A stretch of 64,000 nucleotides of DNA from NCBI RefSeq assembly GCF_000314795.2, contig NZ_KB373315.1, forward strand, positions 56,001-120,000, written 5' to 3'. Origin of the DNA: Streptococcus sp. F0442 (lineage in GTDB: Bacteria; Bacillota; Bacilli; Lactobacillales; Streptococcaceae). Numbering within the stretch: the stretch's first letter is position 1; every line of letters begins with the position of its first letter. The notes below the pieces were generated by a model that saw only the letters and a list, made by a program, of their open reading frames with translations, made no database searches and was not told where the DNA came from. Shown here in pieces: positions 27,411-37,353 of this stretch. The translations under genes and the position numbers were made by a program.

Positions 27411-28691
27411 ATGAATTCATACAAAAAAATATTAAACATCGCCCTTCCTGCCATGGGTGAAAATTTCTTACAAATGCTGATGGGCATGGTGGACTCTTAT
27501 TTAGTGGCTCACCTGGGCTTGATTGCCATTTCAGGTGTTTCCGTCGCAGGAAACATCATCACCATCTATCAGGCCATCTTTTTGGCACTGGGTGCGGCAG
27601 TTGCCAGTGTCATGTCTAAAAGCTTGGGCGAAAAAAATCAAGACACCATTGCCTACCATGCGACAGAGTCGCTGAAGGTGACCTTGTTGTTGAGTGCTCT
27701 CTTAGGAGGGGCATCTCTGTTATTTGGACGGCAGATGATTTCGCTGTTGGGGACTGAAGCTGCAGTCGCCGAAAGTGGGGGGATTTACCTTTCCTTGGTC
27801 GGTGGGACTATTGTTCTCTTAGGCTTGATGACGACCCTGGGCTCCTTGGTTCGGGTGGCAAACAATCCACGTCTTCCTATGTATGTCAGCTTGTTGACCA
27901 ATGTTTTGAATGCTCTATTCTCCTCTGTGGCTATTTTCCTTTTTGGTTGGGGCATTGTCGGAGCAGCTTTGGGGACTGTGCTAGCCCGTCTGGTTGGGGT
28001 TGTCCTCTTGTGGCAAAAGGTCCGGCTACCCTTTGCCTCCCTTCGTTGGGGATTGGATCGTAAGCTCTTGAACTTAGCACTTCCAGCGGCCGGAGAGCGG
28101 CTGATGATGCGGGCTGGAGATGTGGTGATTATTGCGATTGTGGTTGCGTTTGGGACTGAGGCAGTCGCAGGAAATGCCATCGGAGAGACCTTGACCCAGT
28201 TTAACTATATGCCTGTATTTGGAGTGGCCACAGCGACGGTCATGCTCGTAGCAAGGAGCCTGGGTGAAGGGGATCTTGAGCAGATTGATCGCCTTCGAAA
28301 GCAGTCTTACTGCTTGTCCTTCGTGTTAATGTTACCTATTGCCTTGGGAATCTTTTTTGGGGGCACCCTTCTGACCCATCTCTACACACAAGATACAAAA
28401 GCAGTAGAAGCTAGCCTTTCGGTTGTCCTCTTTTCTTTGTTAGGAACACCCTTTACAGCAGGAACGGTCATCTATACAGCTGTTTGGCAAGGCTTGGGAA
28501 ATGGGAAGCTTCCATTTTATGCAACGACGATTGGCATGTGGGTCATTCGAATTGGAGCCGGTTATCTGCTTGGAGTAACTCTTGGCTTGGGTCTTCCAGG
28601 AGTCTGGACGGGGACCTTGCTGGACAATGGCTTTCGTTGGCTATTTTTGAGTCAGCTTTATAGACGAAAAGTAGGAGAGAAGAAAAAATGA
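27411..28691 (+). CDS. MATE-family efflux transporter
   Basis: A 426-residue multidrug/toxin extrusion protein with 12 predicted membrane segments in two MatE halves. LNIALPAMGENFLQMLMGMV and HLGLIAISGVSVAGNIITI are the N-terminal signature. Exporters of this family use Na+ or H+ gradients; the substrate is unknown. No Shine-Dalgarno sequence is seen before the ATG, which follows the thrC terminator by eight bases, so the start is uncertain. It overlaps the HAD gene by four bases. Confidence 0.88.
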   Translation: MNSYKKILNIALPAMGENFLQMLMGMVDSYLVAHLGLIAISGVSVAGNIITIYQAIFLALGAAVASVMSKSLGEKNQDTIAYHATESLKVTLLLSALLGGASLLFGRQMISLLGTEAAVAESGGIYLSLVGGTIVLLGLMTTLGSLVRVANNPRLPMYVSLLTNVLNALFSSVAIFLFGWGIVGAALGTVLARLVGVVLLWQKVRLPFASLRWGLDRKLLNLALPAAGERLMMRAGDVVIIAIVVAFGTEAVAGNAIGETLTQFNYMPVFGVATATVMLVARSLGEGDLEQIDRLRKQSYCLSFVLMLPIALGIFFGGTLLTHLYTQDTKAVEASLSVVLFSLLGTPFTAGTVIYTAVWQGLGNGKLPFYATTIGMWVIRIGAGYLLGVTLGLGLPGVWTGTLLDNGFRWLFLSQLYRRKVGEKKK

Positions 28692-29317
28692 CAAAACGAG
28701 CCTTTATTTGGGATTTGGATGGGACCTTGCTGGATTCCTATGATGCTATTTTAGCAGGTCTTGAGGAGACCTATGCATCTTATCAGCTTCCGTTTGACCG
28801 AGCCAGCATTAAAGACTACATCTTGAAGCATTCGGTTCAAGATCTTTTAGTAGCGGTGGCAGCAGAGTATCAACTGGATGTGACGGACTTGAATCATCGC
28901 CGAGCAGAAAGTCTATCAGAGAAAAATGCCCAGGTCCTTCTGATGGATGGAGCGCGTGATGTCTTATCTTGGGCGAAGGATGCTGGGATAGAACAATTTG
29001 TCTATACCCATAAGGGAGAGAATGCCTTGGTCATCCTGCGGGACTTGGGCTTGGAATCTTTTTTTACAGAGATTTTGACCAGTCAAAGTGGTTTTGCCCG
29101 CAAGCCTGACCCAGAAGCTGCCATGTATCTGATAGAGAAGTATGGGTTGCATCCGGAAAAGATCTACTATATAGGGGATCGGAGCCTGGATATTGACTTT
29201 GCAAGAAATAGCCAGATTCAGAGTATCAATTTCTTGACGTCTGACTATGAAGGTAATCATCAGATGGAAAGTTTATTAGATATTCCAGCTATTTTAAACG
29301 TTGAAAAGAATCTGTAA
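28688..29317 (+). CDS. HAD-superfamily phosphatase (PGP-like)
   Basis: A 209-residue hydrolase. Motif I is FIWDLDGTLLDSYDA with both catalytic aspartates, motif II YTHKGENAL, motif III lysine in SGFARKPDPEAAMY, and motif IV IGDRSLDIDFA. The alpha-helical cap follows motif I, as in phosphoglycolate phosphatase-type enzymes. Coupled to the MATE gene by an ATGA overlap. The substrate is unknown. Confidence 0.9.
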   Translation: MTKRAFIWDLDGTLLDSYDAILAGLEETYASYQLPFDRASIKDYILKHSVQDLLVAVAAEYQLDVTDLNHRRAESLSEKNAQVLLMDGARDVLSWAKDAGIEQFVYTHKGENALVILRDLGLESFFTEILTSQSGFARKPDPEAAMYLIEKYGLHPEKIYYIGDRSLDIDFARNSQIQSINFLTSDYEGNHQMESLLDIPAILNVEKNL

Positions 29318-29345
29318 AGAATTTGTTTTCATTTTGAAATAAAGT

Positions 29346-29378
29346 CGTAAGCTTTCTTTAAGAAATGTCCGCTATAAT
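29346..29378 (+). promoter_or_regulatory. CiaR-type promoter of csRNA copy 3
   Basis: CGTAAG-CTTTC-TTTAAG (29346-29362), exactly 10 bases, TATAAT (29373-29378). The upstream half-site keeps only TAAG, so binding may be weaker than at the 11.5 and 12.0 kb copies. Confidence 0.8.
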
Positions 29379-29384
29379 AGAATC

Positions 29385-29481
29385 ATAAACAAAGACCTCC
29401 TAACTTTGTTTAGAAAAATCCTAAAACTTTTCTTTTTCATAATAATCTCCCTAAGAGTCGCCCAATCAGGCGGCTTTTTTT
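29385..29481 (+). ncRNA. CiaR-dependent small RNA (csRNA), copy 3
   Basis: An approximately 97-nt plus-strand RNA gene. It begins near AATCATAAACAAAG, holds ACCTCCTAACTTTGTTT and CTTTTTCATAATAATCTCCC like the two minus-strand copies, and ends in CGCC-CAATCA-GGCGG followed by TTTTTTT. The terminator stem differs in sequence from the other copies while the anti-Shine-Dalgarno and anti-AUG segments are unchanged, which points to selection on target pairing. Confidence 0.88.
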
Positions 29482-29536
29482 GTGCGAAAAAACAGTGCAA
29501 GCTCTTTTCCTTGCAAGAGGATATGAAATATTTTAC

Positions 29537-29565
29537 AATTGATTAGTCAATTATTGATTTATCAA
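29537..29565 (+). promoter_or_regulatory. MarR-type operator palindromes
   Basis: AATTGA-TTAG-TCAATT (29537-29552) and TTGATTTATCAA (29554-29565) are adjacent perfect palindromes about 20-50 bases before the marR-like start, the usual position for autoregulation. Confidence 0.68.
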
Positions 29566-29585
29566 AAATGAATAGAGGAAGGAAT

Positions 29586-30014
29586 ATGGAAGAAATGAAT
29601 GATTTGCTCTACCAACTACGCTTGGCGGATCAATCAACTACGCAACTTTTTGAAAAGCGCCTAGGGATTAGCCTAACACGCTATCAAATTTTGCAGGATT
29701 TATTAGAACAAGCACCTTGCAATCAGATCGCGGTTCAGGAACGCTTGCAGATTGATCCAGCGGCTTTAACCCGACATTTCAAAATATTGGAAAAGGAAGG
29801 GTTTGTCCATCGGAGTCGAAATCCAAAAAACCAGCGGGAAATCTTAATTCATTTGACGGATACGGCCTATAATCGGTTGGTCAAACATCCCCCTCGCCAT
29901 CATGTGGCGGTGAAAGAACAGATGAGTCGGATTTTGACTGCTCAAGAACAAGAGCAATTTTCTTACCTGCTGGACAAATTAGTATCTGGCATTGAACAAA
30001 TAACAGTCGAATAA
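29586..30014 (+). CDS. MarR-family transcriptional regulator
   Basis: A 142-residue winged-helix regulator. Start at 29586 (MEEMNDLLYQL) with AGAGGAAGG upstream; an ATG at 29568 lies next to the operator and lacks a site. The DNA-binding region is about 45-95 (IAVQERLQIDPAALTRHFKI, then LEKEGFVHRSRNPKNQRE, the wing). There is no cysteine in a peroxide-sensing position. Probable operon with the DUF1304 gene 15 bases downstream. Confidence 0.9.
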   Translation: MEEMNDLLYQLRLADQSTTQLFEKRLGISLTRYQILQDLLEQAPCNQIAVQERLQIDPAALTRHFKILEKEGFVHRSRNPKNQREILIHLTDTAYNRLVKHPPRHHVAVKEQMSRILTAQEQEQFSYLLDKLVSGIEQITVE

Positions 30015-30029
30015 AAAGGAGAATCTACG

Positions 30030-30392
30030 ATGTCATTACTGACGATTATTTTAGCAAGTCTTGCTGCACTGGAGCATTTGTATATTTTTTATTTGGAGAG
30101 CATCAGAACTACATCTGATACCACCAGTCGGGTTTTCAACATGGATAAAGAAGAACTCGCTCGCCCATCTGTGACCTCTTTATTTAAGAATCAAGGAATC
30201 TACAATGCCTTGATTGGTGTCTTCCTCTTGTATGGATTGTTTGTCTCTAAAAATATTGAAATTGTTACGATTTTTGTACTTTTTATTATTGGAGCCGCGG
30301 CCTACGGTGCGATGACAGCTAATAAAAAGATTATCTTGACCCAAGGCGGTCCTGCAATTTTAGCATTGTTGAGTATCCTATTTTTAGGATAA
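30030..30392 (+). CDS. DUF1304 membrane protein
   Basis: A 120-residue protein with four membrane segments. EHLYIFYLESIRTTSDTTSR near the N-terminus, NQGIYNALIGVFLLYGL and GAAAYGAMTANKKIILTQGG are DUF1304 hallmarks. The function of the family is unknown; it is often next to MarR or other small regulators, as here. AAAGGAG precedes the ATG. Confidence 0.88.
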   Translation: MSLLTIILASLAALEHLYIFYLESIRTTSDTTSRVFNMDKEELARPSVTSLFKNQGIYNALIGVFLLYGLFVSKNIEIVTIFVLFIIGAAAYGAMTANKKIILTQGGPAILALLSILFLG

Positions 30393-30473
30393 AAAGTACG
30401 AACCACTAGGGATCTTTGAGCTGATTGTATTAAATTAGTGTAGAAAAAGTATAAAAAAAGACTAAAAATTTTA

Positions 30474-30501
30474 TTGACTTTCTAAGAAAAAGGGTTATAA
30501 T
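30474..30501 (+). promoter_or_regulatory. trp operon promoter
   Basis: TTGACT (30474-30479), 16 bases, TATAAT (30496-30501), directly upstream of the T-box leader. Confidence 0.8.
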
Positions 30502-30507
30502 GGTAGC

Positions 30508-30757
30508 AACAGAAAAGTAATGAGTCAGCTATTTTCAGGGAGCTTGTGGGAATTGTGAACAAGCAATAGTGACTGATGAAAATTGGACTGTTATGATCAA
30601 TGAATTCTAACCCATGTGAATTCGGTTGGCACCCCTTACCGTGCAACTCCTTGATAGAGGAGATCGAGATGTAGGGAAAGACCAGCTATTTTTCCCTATA
30701 AAAGAGGTGGCACCGCGGACACTACGCCCTCACACAGTTTTTGTGTGAGGGCTTTTC
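30508..30757 (+). promoter_or_regulatory. T-box leader (tryptophan) of the trp operon
   Basis: The conserved T-box AGAGGTGGCACCGCGG is at 30703-30718, followed by a terminator stem GCCCTCACACA/TGTGTGAGGGC with TTTTCT (30726-30757). A TGG in AATTGGACTG (30584-30586) is a plausible tryptophan specifier codon in stem I. Uncharged tRNA-Trp would pair with the leader and prevent termination, so the operon is switched on when tryptophan is short. T-box and terminator are clear; the specifier position is my reading. Confidence 0.9.
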
Positions 30758-30762
30758 TATGT

Positions 30763-30917
30763 GCCTTAGCAAGCGAAGCGAGCTTAGGCACATAGATCCC
30801 AAAGCGCAAACAGAGCGTGGGATATCCTTGATAGCCTTAGCAAGCGAAGCGAGCTTAGGCACATTGATCCCAAAGCGAAATAGAGCGATGGGATAACCTT
30901 GATAGCCTTAGCCAGCC
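30763..30917. repeat. Tandem 71-bp hairpin repeat between T-box and trpE
   Basis: Units at 30763-30833 and 30834-30904, with a truncated third (GCCTTAGCCAGCC) from 30905. Each unit holds GCCTTAGC...GCTTAGGC around AAGCGAAGCGA, and ATCCCA...TGGGAT around a short loop, so each can form two hairpins. They would be part of the trpE 5' leader after the T-box terminator. Confidence 0.85.
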
Positions 30918-30971
30918 AGGGTACAGCTGAATTCATTAGAATAAAAAAGTTCTAGAAGAGAGGTTTTTGAT

Positions 30972-32330
30972 ATGAAAAAAGTTTTATCTGCGGATGTTTT
31001 GAGTCCAATTTTGGCTTATATGCGTTTGGATGCGCCCCATAAAATGATCTTGGAGTCGATCCCTCGTGAAAAAGAGAATGCGCGTTTTTCAATTGTGGCC
31101 TATCGGCCAGTCAGTGAAATCAAGTTTGAACATGGCATTCTCTATTACAATGATCAGATTGTCGAAGAGGATCCTTTGGACTTTTTGAATCACATCACGG
31201 TCAAAACGAAAACTTCCGAAGAGCTTCCTTTTAACGGAGGAGCGATTGGATTTGTCGGCTATGACTTGATTGGCCTCTATGAGAACATCGGTTCTATTCC
31301 TGAGGATACGATCGGCACTCCAGATCTTCACTTTTTCTTATATGAAAGCTATGTGATTTTTGATCACAAAAAGGAAAAGGTCTATGTGGTGGAAGAGAAC
31401 CTCTATAGTGGACGAAGTGAAGCAGAACAAGTGTCGAGTCTGGAGCAAGTGTTAGAGCAGTTGGCGACACCTGCAAAGGAAGAGTTTCAGGACAAGGATC
31501 TGCATGCTCTTCATTTCCACAATCATTTGGAGCAAAAAGAGTTTGAGGAAATGGTGGCTTTAGCGCGGGACTATATTCGAAAAGGAGATATGTTCCAATG
31601 TGTGCTCAGTCAACGTTTTTCAGCTGATTTTTCGGGGAAACCGCTAGATTATTACCGCAATTTGCGCGTGACCAATCCTTCGAATTATCTCTACTTTTAT
31701 GATTTTGGGGAGTACCAAATTATCGGTGCTAGTCCAGAAAGTCTGGTATCGGTCAAGGATCGAGTGGTGACGACCAACCCTATTGCCGGCACGCGTCCAA
31801 GAGGGATCGATGAAGAGGCAGATCGGCAATTGGTGGCTGAGTTGACAGGGGATCCAAAAGAAGTTGCAGAACACCGGATGTTGGTGGATCTAGGACGAAA
31901 TGATATTGGTCGTATCGCTCAAAATGGATCAGTTGAAGTAACCAAATATATGGAAGTGGAATTCTTCCGTTATGTCATGCACCTGACGAGTGTGGTCAAG
32001 GGGCAATTACTTCCTGGACTAGCCTCCATTGAGGCTCTGAAGGCAACTCTTCCAGCAGGGACCGTTTCGGGTGCTCCCAAGATTCGAGCCATGAAGCGGA
32101 TCTATGAGGCTGAAAAAGAGAAACGAGGGGTCTATGCGGGGGCTATTGGCTATCTCTCTGTGACGGGGGATCTCGATTTTGCTATTGCGATTCGGACCAT
32201 GATCCTCAAAAATAAGAAGGCTTATGTGCAGGCCGGAGCAGGAATTGTTTATGATTCGATTGCTGAAAATGAATACCAAGAAACCGTCAATAAGGCAAAA
32301 TCGATGACAAGGATTGGAGAAGAAGGATGA
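30972..32330 (+). CDS. trpE: Anthranilate synthase component I
   Basis: A 452-residue enzyme that makes anthranilate from chorismate with ammonia from TrpG. Chorismate-site motifs are [31 protein letters not shown] and [20 protein letters not shown]. Hallmark [20 protein letters not shown] is near the C-terminus. AAGAGAGG precedes the ATG. First gene of the operon, overlapping trpGD by four bases. Confidence 0.97.
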   Translation: MKKVLSADVLSPILAYMRLDAPHKMILESIPREKENARFSIVAYRPVSEIKFEHGILYYNDQIVEEDPLDFLNHITVKTKTSEELPFNGGAIGFVGYDLIGLYENIGSIPEDTIGTPDLHFFLYESYVIFDHKKEKVYVVEENLYSGRSEAEQVSSLEQVLEQLATPAKEEFQDKDLHALHFHNHLEQKEFEEMVALARDYIRKGDMFQCVLSQRFSADFSGKPLDYYRNLRVTNPSNYLYFYDFGEYQIIGASPESLVSVKDRVVTTNPIAGTRPRGIDEEADRQLVAELTGDPKEVAEHRMLVDLGRNDIGRIAQNGSVEVTKYMEVEFFRYVMHLTSVVKGQLLPGLASIEALKATLPAGTVSGAPKIRAMKRIYEAEKEKRGVYAGAIGYLSVTGDLDFAIAIRTMILKNKKAYVQAGAGIVYDSIAENEYQETVNKAKSMTRIGEEG

Positions 32331-33901
32331 TTTTATTAGTCGATAATTACGATTCATTTACCTACAATTTAGCGCAGTATATCGGGAAATTTGATGAGGT
32401 TCAGGTGCTTCGAAATGATGATCCGGATCTGTACCAAGTTGCCCAAGAAGCAGATGCCTTAGTCTTTTCTCCAGGTCCAGGTTGGCCAAAGGATGCGGGC
32501 AAGATGGAGGAGATGATCCGAGATTTCGCGGGGGTCAAACCAATCTTGGGGATCTGCTTGGGACATCAAGCGATTGCAGAAGTTTTTGGAGGACGCTTGG
32601 GATTGGCCCCTCAGGTCATGCATGGCAAACAAAGCCAGATCCAGCTAGAAGCTCCCTCTCCGCTATATGCGGGTGTCGCAAAAGAAGTTCCGGTCATGCG
32701 CTACCATTCGCTGACGATTGAAGACATGCCAGAGGAGTTTGTCATTACCTCTCGGACGACGGATGATCAAGCAATTATGGGAATTCAACACCGCAGCTTA
32801 CCGATTTATGGTTTTCAATACCATCCAGAAAGTATCGGGACGCCAGATGGGCTCAAGACCATCGAAAATTTTGTCAAACTAGTTAAGGAGCGGAAGATGA
32901 AACAAGTGCTTGCAAAGGTAGCGGAAGGAATAGATCTAACCGGCGCAGAATTAGAAGCGGCTATGGAGGAAGTTGTCGCTGGTCGTGCTTCAGAAGCACA
33001 GGTGACGGCCCTTCTTCTAGGTCTCAAAATGAAGGGAGAAACGGTTGAAGAGCGGACGGCTATTGCAAAAGTGATGCAGGCCCATGCGGTCGCTATTCCT
33101 ACAGAAGTTCAAGGAGCGATGGACAATTGTGGAACGGGGGGCGATCGTTCTTATAGTTTTAATATTTCAACAACAGCTGCCTTCGTCCTTGCTGGTGGCG
33201 GTGTCAAGATGGCGAAACACGGGAATCGCTCGATCTCTTCCAAATCCGGTTCTGCTGATGTCTTAGAAGCTCTAGGGATAAACCTTGATTTGGGTCCAGA
33301 AGATTTAGGTCGAGTGTTTGAAAAAGCGGGCATTGTCTTTCTATTTGCCAAAAATCTGCATCCTGGCATGCGCTATATTATGCCAGCTCGCTTGGCGCTA
33401 GGAGTTCCAACAGTGATGAATTTGACCGGTCCTCTGATCAATCCGATTCCTCTAGAAACCCAGCTATTGGGAACCAGTCGTCCGGACATGCTAGAAAGTA
33501 CAGCGGAGATTCTAAAAAATTTGGGTCGCAAACGCGCAGTGGTAGTGAGTGGCCCACAAGGTTTGGACGAGGCAGGCCTTGATGGAGAAACCCAGCTCGC
33601 TATTTTGGAAAATGGACAGGTTGCCTTATCCAGCTTTCAACCAGAAGACATGGGAATGGAGCGCATCGGAATTGACCAAGTACGTGGTGGAGACGCTAAA
33701 TGCAATGCAGAAATTTTGCTCAGTGTCTTGAAGAATGAAGCGAGTCCATTCTTAGAGGTGACGGTCTTAAATGCAGGCCTTGGTTTTTATGCCAACGGCA
33801 AGGTAGATTCTATCAAGGAGGGGATTGCCTTGGCACGGGAAGTGATTGCCAGTGGGGCTGCCCTTGAGAAATTGAGATTATTACAGGAGTATCAAAAATG
33901 A
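32327..33901 (+). CDS. trpGD: Fused TrpG-TrpD: anthranilate synthase glutaminase / phosphoribosyltransferase
   Basis: A 524-residue bifunctional protein. Residues 1-190 are TrpG, a class I glutaminase with nucleophile Cys77 in [11 protein letters not shown] and the His-Glu pair in [15 protein letters not shown]. Residues 191-524 are TrpD, with [20 protein letters not shown] and [20 protein letters not shown] for phosphoribosyl pyrophosphate and anthranilate. The frame is continuous with no stop at the junction ([18 protein letters not shown]). AAGGAG six bases before the ATG at 32897 is a retained trpD start site. In other streptococci these are normally separate adjacent genes. Confidence 0.92.
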   Translation: MILLVDNYDSFTYNLAQYIGKFDEVQVLRNDDPDLYQVAQEADALVFSPGPGWPKDAGKMEEMIRDFAGVKPILGICLGHQAIAEVFGGRLGLAPQVMHGKQSQIQLEAPSPLYAGVAKEVPVMRYHSLTIEDMPEEFVITSRTTDDQAIMGIQHRSLPIYGFQYHPESIGTPDGLKTIENFVKLVKERKMKQVLAKVAEGIDLTGAELEAAMEEVVAGRASEAQVTALLLGLKMKGETVEERTAIAKVMQAHAVAIPTEVQGAMDNCGTGGDRSYSFNISTTAAFVLAGGGVKMAKHGNRSISSKSGSADVLEALGINLDLGPEDLGRVFEKAGIVFLFAKNLHPGMRYIMPARLALGVPTVMNLTGPLINPIPLETQLLGTSRPDMLESTAEILKNLGRKRAVVVSGPQGLDEAGLDGETQLAILENGQVALSSFQPEDMGMERIGIDQVRGGDAKCNAEILLSVLKNEASPFLEVTVLNAGLGFYANGKVDSIKEGIALAREVIASGAALEKLRLLQEYQK

Positions 33902-34665
33902 GTCAAGAATTCTTGCCAAAGATTCTAAAGGAAAAAGCGCGTGAAGTGGCTGTGATGAAAGAAGAGGAGCTCCAACCTTTGCGCGAGACTTACCGCTTGT
34001 ATGATTACTTAAAGAGTCATCTAGATAAGCTTCAGGTCATCGCAGAGGTGAAAAAGGCTAGTCCGAGTCTGGGAGATATTCATGTCGATGTGGATATCGT
34101 CGCGCAGGCTAAGACTTACGAAGAAAATGGGGCCGTGATGATTTCTGTCTTGACTGATGAAGTGTTTTTCAAGGGCAGTATCGAGTATCTCCGGGAAATA
34201 TCTAGTCAAGTACGTATCCCCACCCTCAATAAAGATTTTATTGTGGATGAAAAGCAAGTGATTCGGGCGCGAAACGCAGGGGCGACTGTGATCTTGTTGA
34301 TTGTCGCAACCTTATCAGAGGCTCGTCTGAAGGAGCTCTATGGGTTTGCGACCCATCTTGGCCTAGAGGTTTTGGTGGAGACCCATAATCTGACAGAACT
34401 AGAGGTAGCTCACCGGATTGGGGCTCAGATCATCGGGGTCAATAATCGCAACTTGGTGACCTTTGAGACAGATCTCCATACTAGCCTTGAATTGGCGACC
34501 AATTTTGAACAAGAACCGGTTTACATCTCTGAGTCTGCTATTTTTACAGCAGCAGACGTGCGCATGCTGGCTCCTTATTTTAATGGTATTCTCGTTGGGA
34601 CAGCCCTCATGAAGGCAGACAATGTGGCTGAAAAAGTAAAGGAGTTGCAGATTGACAAAGGTTAA
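33898..34665 (+). CDS. trpC: Indole-3-glycerol-phosphate synthase
   Basis: A 255-residue TIM barrel that closes the indole ring. [15 protein letters not shown] holds the catalytic lysine, with EDxF-like [34 protein letters not shown] and [16 protein letters not shown] further along. It overlaps trpGD by four bases and trpF by 14. Confidence 0.96.
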   Translation: MSQEFLPKILKEKAREVAVMKEEELQPLRETYRLYDYLKSHLDKLQVIAEVKKASPSLGDIHVDVDIVAQAKTYEENGAVMISVLTDEVFFKGSIEYLREISSQVRIPTLNKDFIVDEKQVIRARNAGATVILLIVATLSEARLKELYGFATHLGLEVLVETHNLTELEVAHRIGAQIIGVNNRNLVTFETDLHTSLELATNFEQEPVYISESAIFTAADVRMLAPYFNGILVGTALMKADNVAEKVKELQIDKG

Positions 34666-35239
34666 AATTTGCGGATTATCCACCCCAGAAGCTATCCAGA
34701 CCGCTGTTGAAGCTGGTGCAGATTACATTGGTTTTGTCTTTGCGCCGAGCAAACGGCAGGTGACACTGGAGCAAGCCCGGCAGTTGGCTACAGGGATTCC
34801 AAAGGGGGTTCAAAAAGTCGGAGTTTTTGTATCGCCACAGAAAGAAGAAGTGGAGCAAGCTTGCCAAGTTGTGGGCTTGGATCTGATACAAGTGCATGGA
34901 CCGATGGATGATGCCATCTTGCAAGAGTTTCCCCAACAAACGATTCGCGCTGTTCAAGTGGGGAAAGATGCAGCACTTCCTGAGACCGGTGCCGATTATC
35001 TGCTCTTTGATGCTCCTGTAGCAGGAAGTGGAGAGACTTTTAACTGGCAAAAGCTCGAAAGTCAAAACGTTACAAAGCCCTTCTTTGTTGCAGGAGGCTT
35101 GACGGAAGATAATGTAGCAAATGCTATTTGCTTCTTTCATCCTTATGCGGTGGATGTATCCAGTGGGGTCGAGACAAATGGAAAAAAAGATCAAGAAAAG
35201 ATAAAACGATTTATAGAAAGGGTCAAGCATGGCATATAA
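34652..35239 (+). CDS. trpF: Phosphoribosylanthranilate isomerase
   Basis: A 195-residue TIM barrel. [20 protein letters not shown] at the N-terminus carries the catalytic cysteine, and [15 protein letters not shown] plus [15 protein letters not shown] carry the phosphate site and aspartate. The start is TTG at 34652, inside trpC, with AAAGGAG seven bases upstream. It overlaps trpB by 11 bases. Confidence 0.95.
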   Translation: MTKVKICGLSTPEAIQTAVEAGADYIGFVFAPSKRQVTLEQARQLATGIPKGVQKVGVFVSPQKEEVEQACQVVGLDLIQVHGPMDDAILQEFPQQTIRAVQVGKDAALPETGADYLLFDAPVAGSGETFNWQKLESQNVTKPFFVAGGLTEDNVANAICFFHPYAVDVSSGVETNGKKDQEKIKRFIERVKHGI

Positions 35240-36434
35240 ACAACCAGATAAAAACGGATTTTATGGGCGGTTCGGGGGACGATTTGTCCCTGAAACCTTG
35301 ATGACAGCAGTTTTAGAATTAGAAGAAGCCTACAGAGAAAGTCAAGCAGATCCTTCTTTTCAAGAAGAATTGGATCAGCTTCTGAAACAATATGTCGGTC
35401 GGGAAACACCGCTTTATTACGCTAAGAATCTAACCAAGTATGTCGGTGGAACCAAGATCTTTCTAAAAAGAGAAGATCTCAACCACACAGGGGCTCATAA
35501 AATTAATAATGCTTTAGGACAGGTTTTGCTGGCACACCGAATGGGTAAAAAGAAGGTCATCGCAGAAACAGGGGCCGGACAGCACGGTGTTGCAACGGCA
35601 ACGGCCGCTGCCTTATTTGATATGGAATGTACCATCTACATGGGGGAAGAAGATGTCAGACGCCAAGCCCTTAATGTCTTTCGGATGGAGTTGTTGGGGG
35701 CAAAGGTTCAATCGGTAACAGATGGGTCGCGTGTCCTCAAGGATGCAGTTAATGCTGCCCTTAGAGCCTGGGTAGCAAACGTGGAGGATACCCACTATAT
35801 CATGGGATCTGCTCTAGGGCCTCATCCATTCCCAGAGATTGTCCGTGATTTTCAAAGTGTCATTGGCAGGGAAGCTAAACGCCAATTTGCAGAGCAAAAT
35901 GACGGGGCTCTGCCAGATGCCGTCCTAGCCTGTGTAGGAGGCGGATCGAACGCCATTGGTCTCTTCTATCCTTTTGTAGAGGATACATCTGTTGCCATGT
36001 ATGGTGCGGAAGCAGCTGGACTTGGGGTAGATACAGACCAGCATGCAGCAACCTTGACCAAGGGACGTCCAGGAGTCCTTCACGGCGCCTTGATGGATGT
36101 TTTACAGGATGCCCATGGACAGATTTTAGAAGCCTTCTCGATTTCAGCAGGTCTCGATTATCCAGGGATTGGGCCAGAGCATTCTTATTTCCATGACATC
36201 AAGCGGGCAACCTATGTGCCTGTGACAGACCAAGAAGCCCTAGAAGCTTTTCAATTGCTTTCAAAAGTGGAAGGAATCATTCCAGCCCTGGAATCGAGCC
36301 ATGCTATCGCCTATGCGGTGAAATTGGCCAAGGAGATGGGTCCTGAAAAATCCATGATCGTTTGCTTATCAGGTCGTGGGGACAAAGATGTGGTACAAGT
36401 CAAAGACCGCCTAGAACAAGAGAGAGGGGAGTAA
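35229..36434 (+). CDS. trpB: Tryptophan synthase beta chain
   Basis: A 401-residue PLP enzyme that joins indole and serine. The PLP lysine is in [39 protein letters not shown] follows, and the phosphate loop is [35 protein letters not shown] is a further hallmark. Its start overlaps trpF, and trpA begins two bases after the stop. Confidence 0.97.
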   Translation: MAYKQPDKNGFYGRFGGRFVPETLMTAVLELEEAYRESQADPSFQEELDQLLKQYVGRETPLYYAKNLTKYVGGTKIFLKREDLNHTGAHKINNALGQVLLAHRMGKKKVIAETGAGQHGVATATAAALFDMECTIYMGEEDVRRQALNVFRMELLGAKVQSVTDGSRVLKDAVNAALRAWVANVEDTHYIMGSALGPHPFPEIVRDFQSVIGREAKRQFAEQNDGALPDAVLACVGGGSNAIGLFYPFVEDTSVAMYGAEAAGLGVDTDQHAATLTKGRPGVLHGALMDVLQDAHGQILEAFSISAGLDYPGIGPEHSYFHDIKRATYVPVTDQEALEAFQLLSKVEGIIPALESSHAIAYAVKLAKEMGPEKSMIVCLSGRGDKDVVQVKDRLEQERGE

Positions 36435-36435
36435 G

Positions 36436-37212
36436 ATGGGAAAGACCTTAACAGAGCATTTACAAAAGCTGAAAGATCAGCAACGAGGGATCTTTGTTCC
36501 GTATATCATGGCAGGAGATCATGAAAAAGGCTTAGCAGGTTTGCAGGAAACCATCCAATTTTTGGAAGATCTTGGTGTCTCAGCCATTGAAGTTGGTATT
36601 CCTTTTTCGGATCCGGTGGCAGATGGCCCTGTGATTGAAGAGGCAGGACTACGAAGTTTAGCCCATGGGACGAAGACAGAGGAACTGGTGCAAACGATCC
36701 AGCGCCTGAAGACAAGTGTTCCTTTGGTCATTATGACTTATTTCAATCCCTTGTTCCAATATGGGCTCGAAAACTTCTTTAGAGATTTAGAAGGAACAGC
36801 GGTCAAAGGGGTGATTATTCCAGATCTTCCTCATGAGCATGCGGATCTGGTGGAGCCTCTGTTAGCGGATAAAGACATCGCCTTGGTGCCACTGGTGAGT
36901 TTAACTACAGGAATCGAGCGTCAGAAGAAATTGATCCAAGATGCAGAAGGTTTTATCTATGCTGTAGCGGTTAACGGAGTGACGGGCAAAGCTGGTAGCT
37001 ATCGAGATGATTTGGACCACCACTTGGCCCAATTACACGAAATAGCCTCCATTCCCGTTTTAACAGGTTTTGGAGTTTCCAGCATGGAGGATGTTCATCG
37101 TTTCAACAAGGTCTCAGATGGGGTTATTGTGGGGTCCAAAATCGTTAAGGCTCTCCACCAAGGGGAGACAGAAGCCATCTCTCATTTTATTTCTCAAGCA
37201 GTGAAGGGCTAA
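36436..37212 (+). CDS. trpA: Tryptophan synthase alpha chain
   Basis: A 258-residue TIM barrel that releases indole from indoleglycerol phosphate. The catalytic glutamate and aspartate are in [20 protein letters not shown] and [23 protein letters not shown]-type [15 protein letters not shown] and [13 protein letters not shown] bind phosphate. AGAGGGGAGTAAG precedes the ATG. Last gene of the trp operon. Confidence 0.97.
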   Translation: MGKTLTEHLQKLKDQQRGIFVPYIMAGDHEKGLAGLQETIQFLEDLGVSAIEVGIPFSDPVADGPVIEEAGLRSLAHGTKTEELVQTIQRLKTSVPLVIMTYFNPLFQYGLENFFRDLEGTAVKGVIIPDLPHEHADLVEPLLADKDIALVPLVSLTTGIERQKKLIQDAEGFIYAVAVNGVTGKAGSYRDDLDHHLAQLHEIASIPVLTGFGVSSMEDVHRFNKVSDGVIVGSKIVKALHQGETEAISHFISQAVKG

Positions 37213-37282
37213 CAGGTCTATTCTATTTGTAATTGGCTCGATTCTCCTAGATCAAGCTCTTTGTCTACTATTTTAAACATTG

Positions 37283-37313
37283 CCCTCGTTTGTCTTTACA
37301 AACGAGGGTTTCT
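37283..37313 (+). terminator. trp operon terminator
   Basis: CCCTCGTTTGT-CTTT-ACAAACGAGGG followed by TTTCTC. The right arm contains TTTACA (37295-37300), which with TACAAT (37317-37322) at 16 bases could also be the promoter of the fucosidase gene. Confidence 0.85.
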
Positions 37314-37353
37314 CGATACAATAGAGATAGTAATAAGAAAAGAGGAGAAGAGA

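Noticed and set aside
30763..30917. Possible CRISPR-like repeats.
   Set aside because: The two 71-bp units are directly adjacent with no spacers and form hairpins; no cas genes are present in the window.
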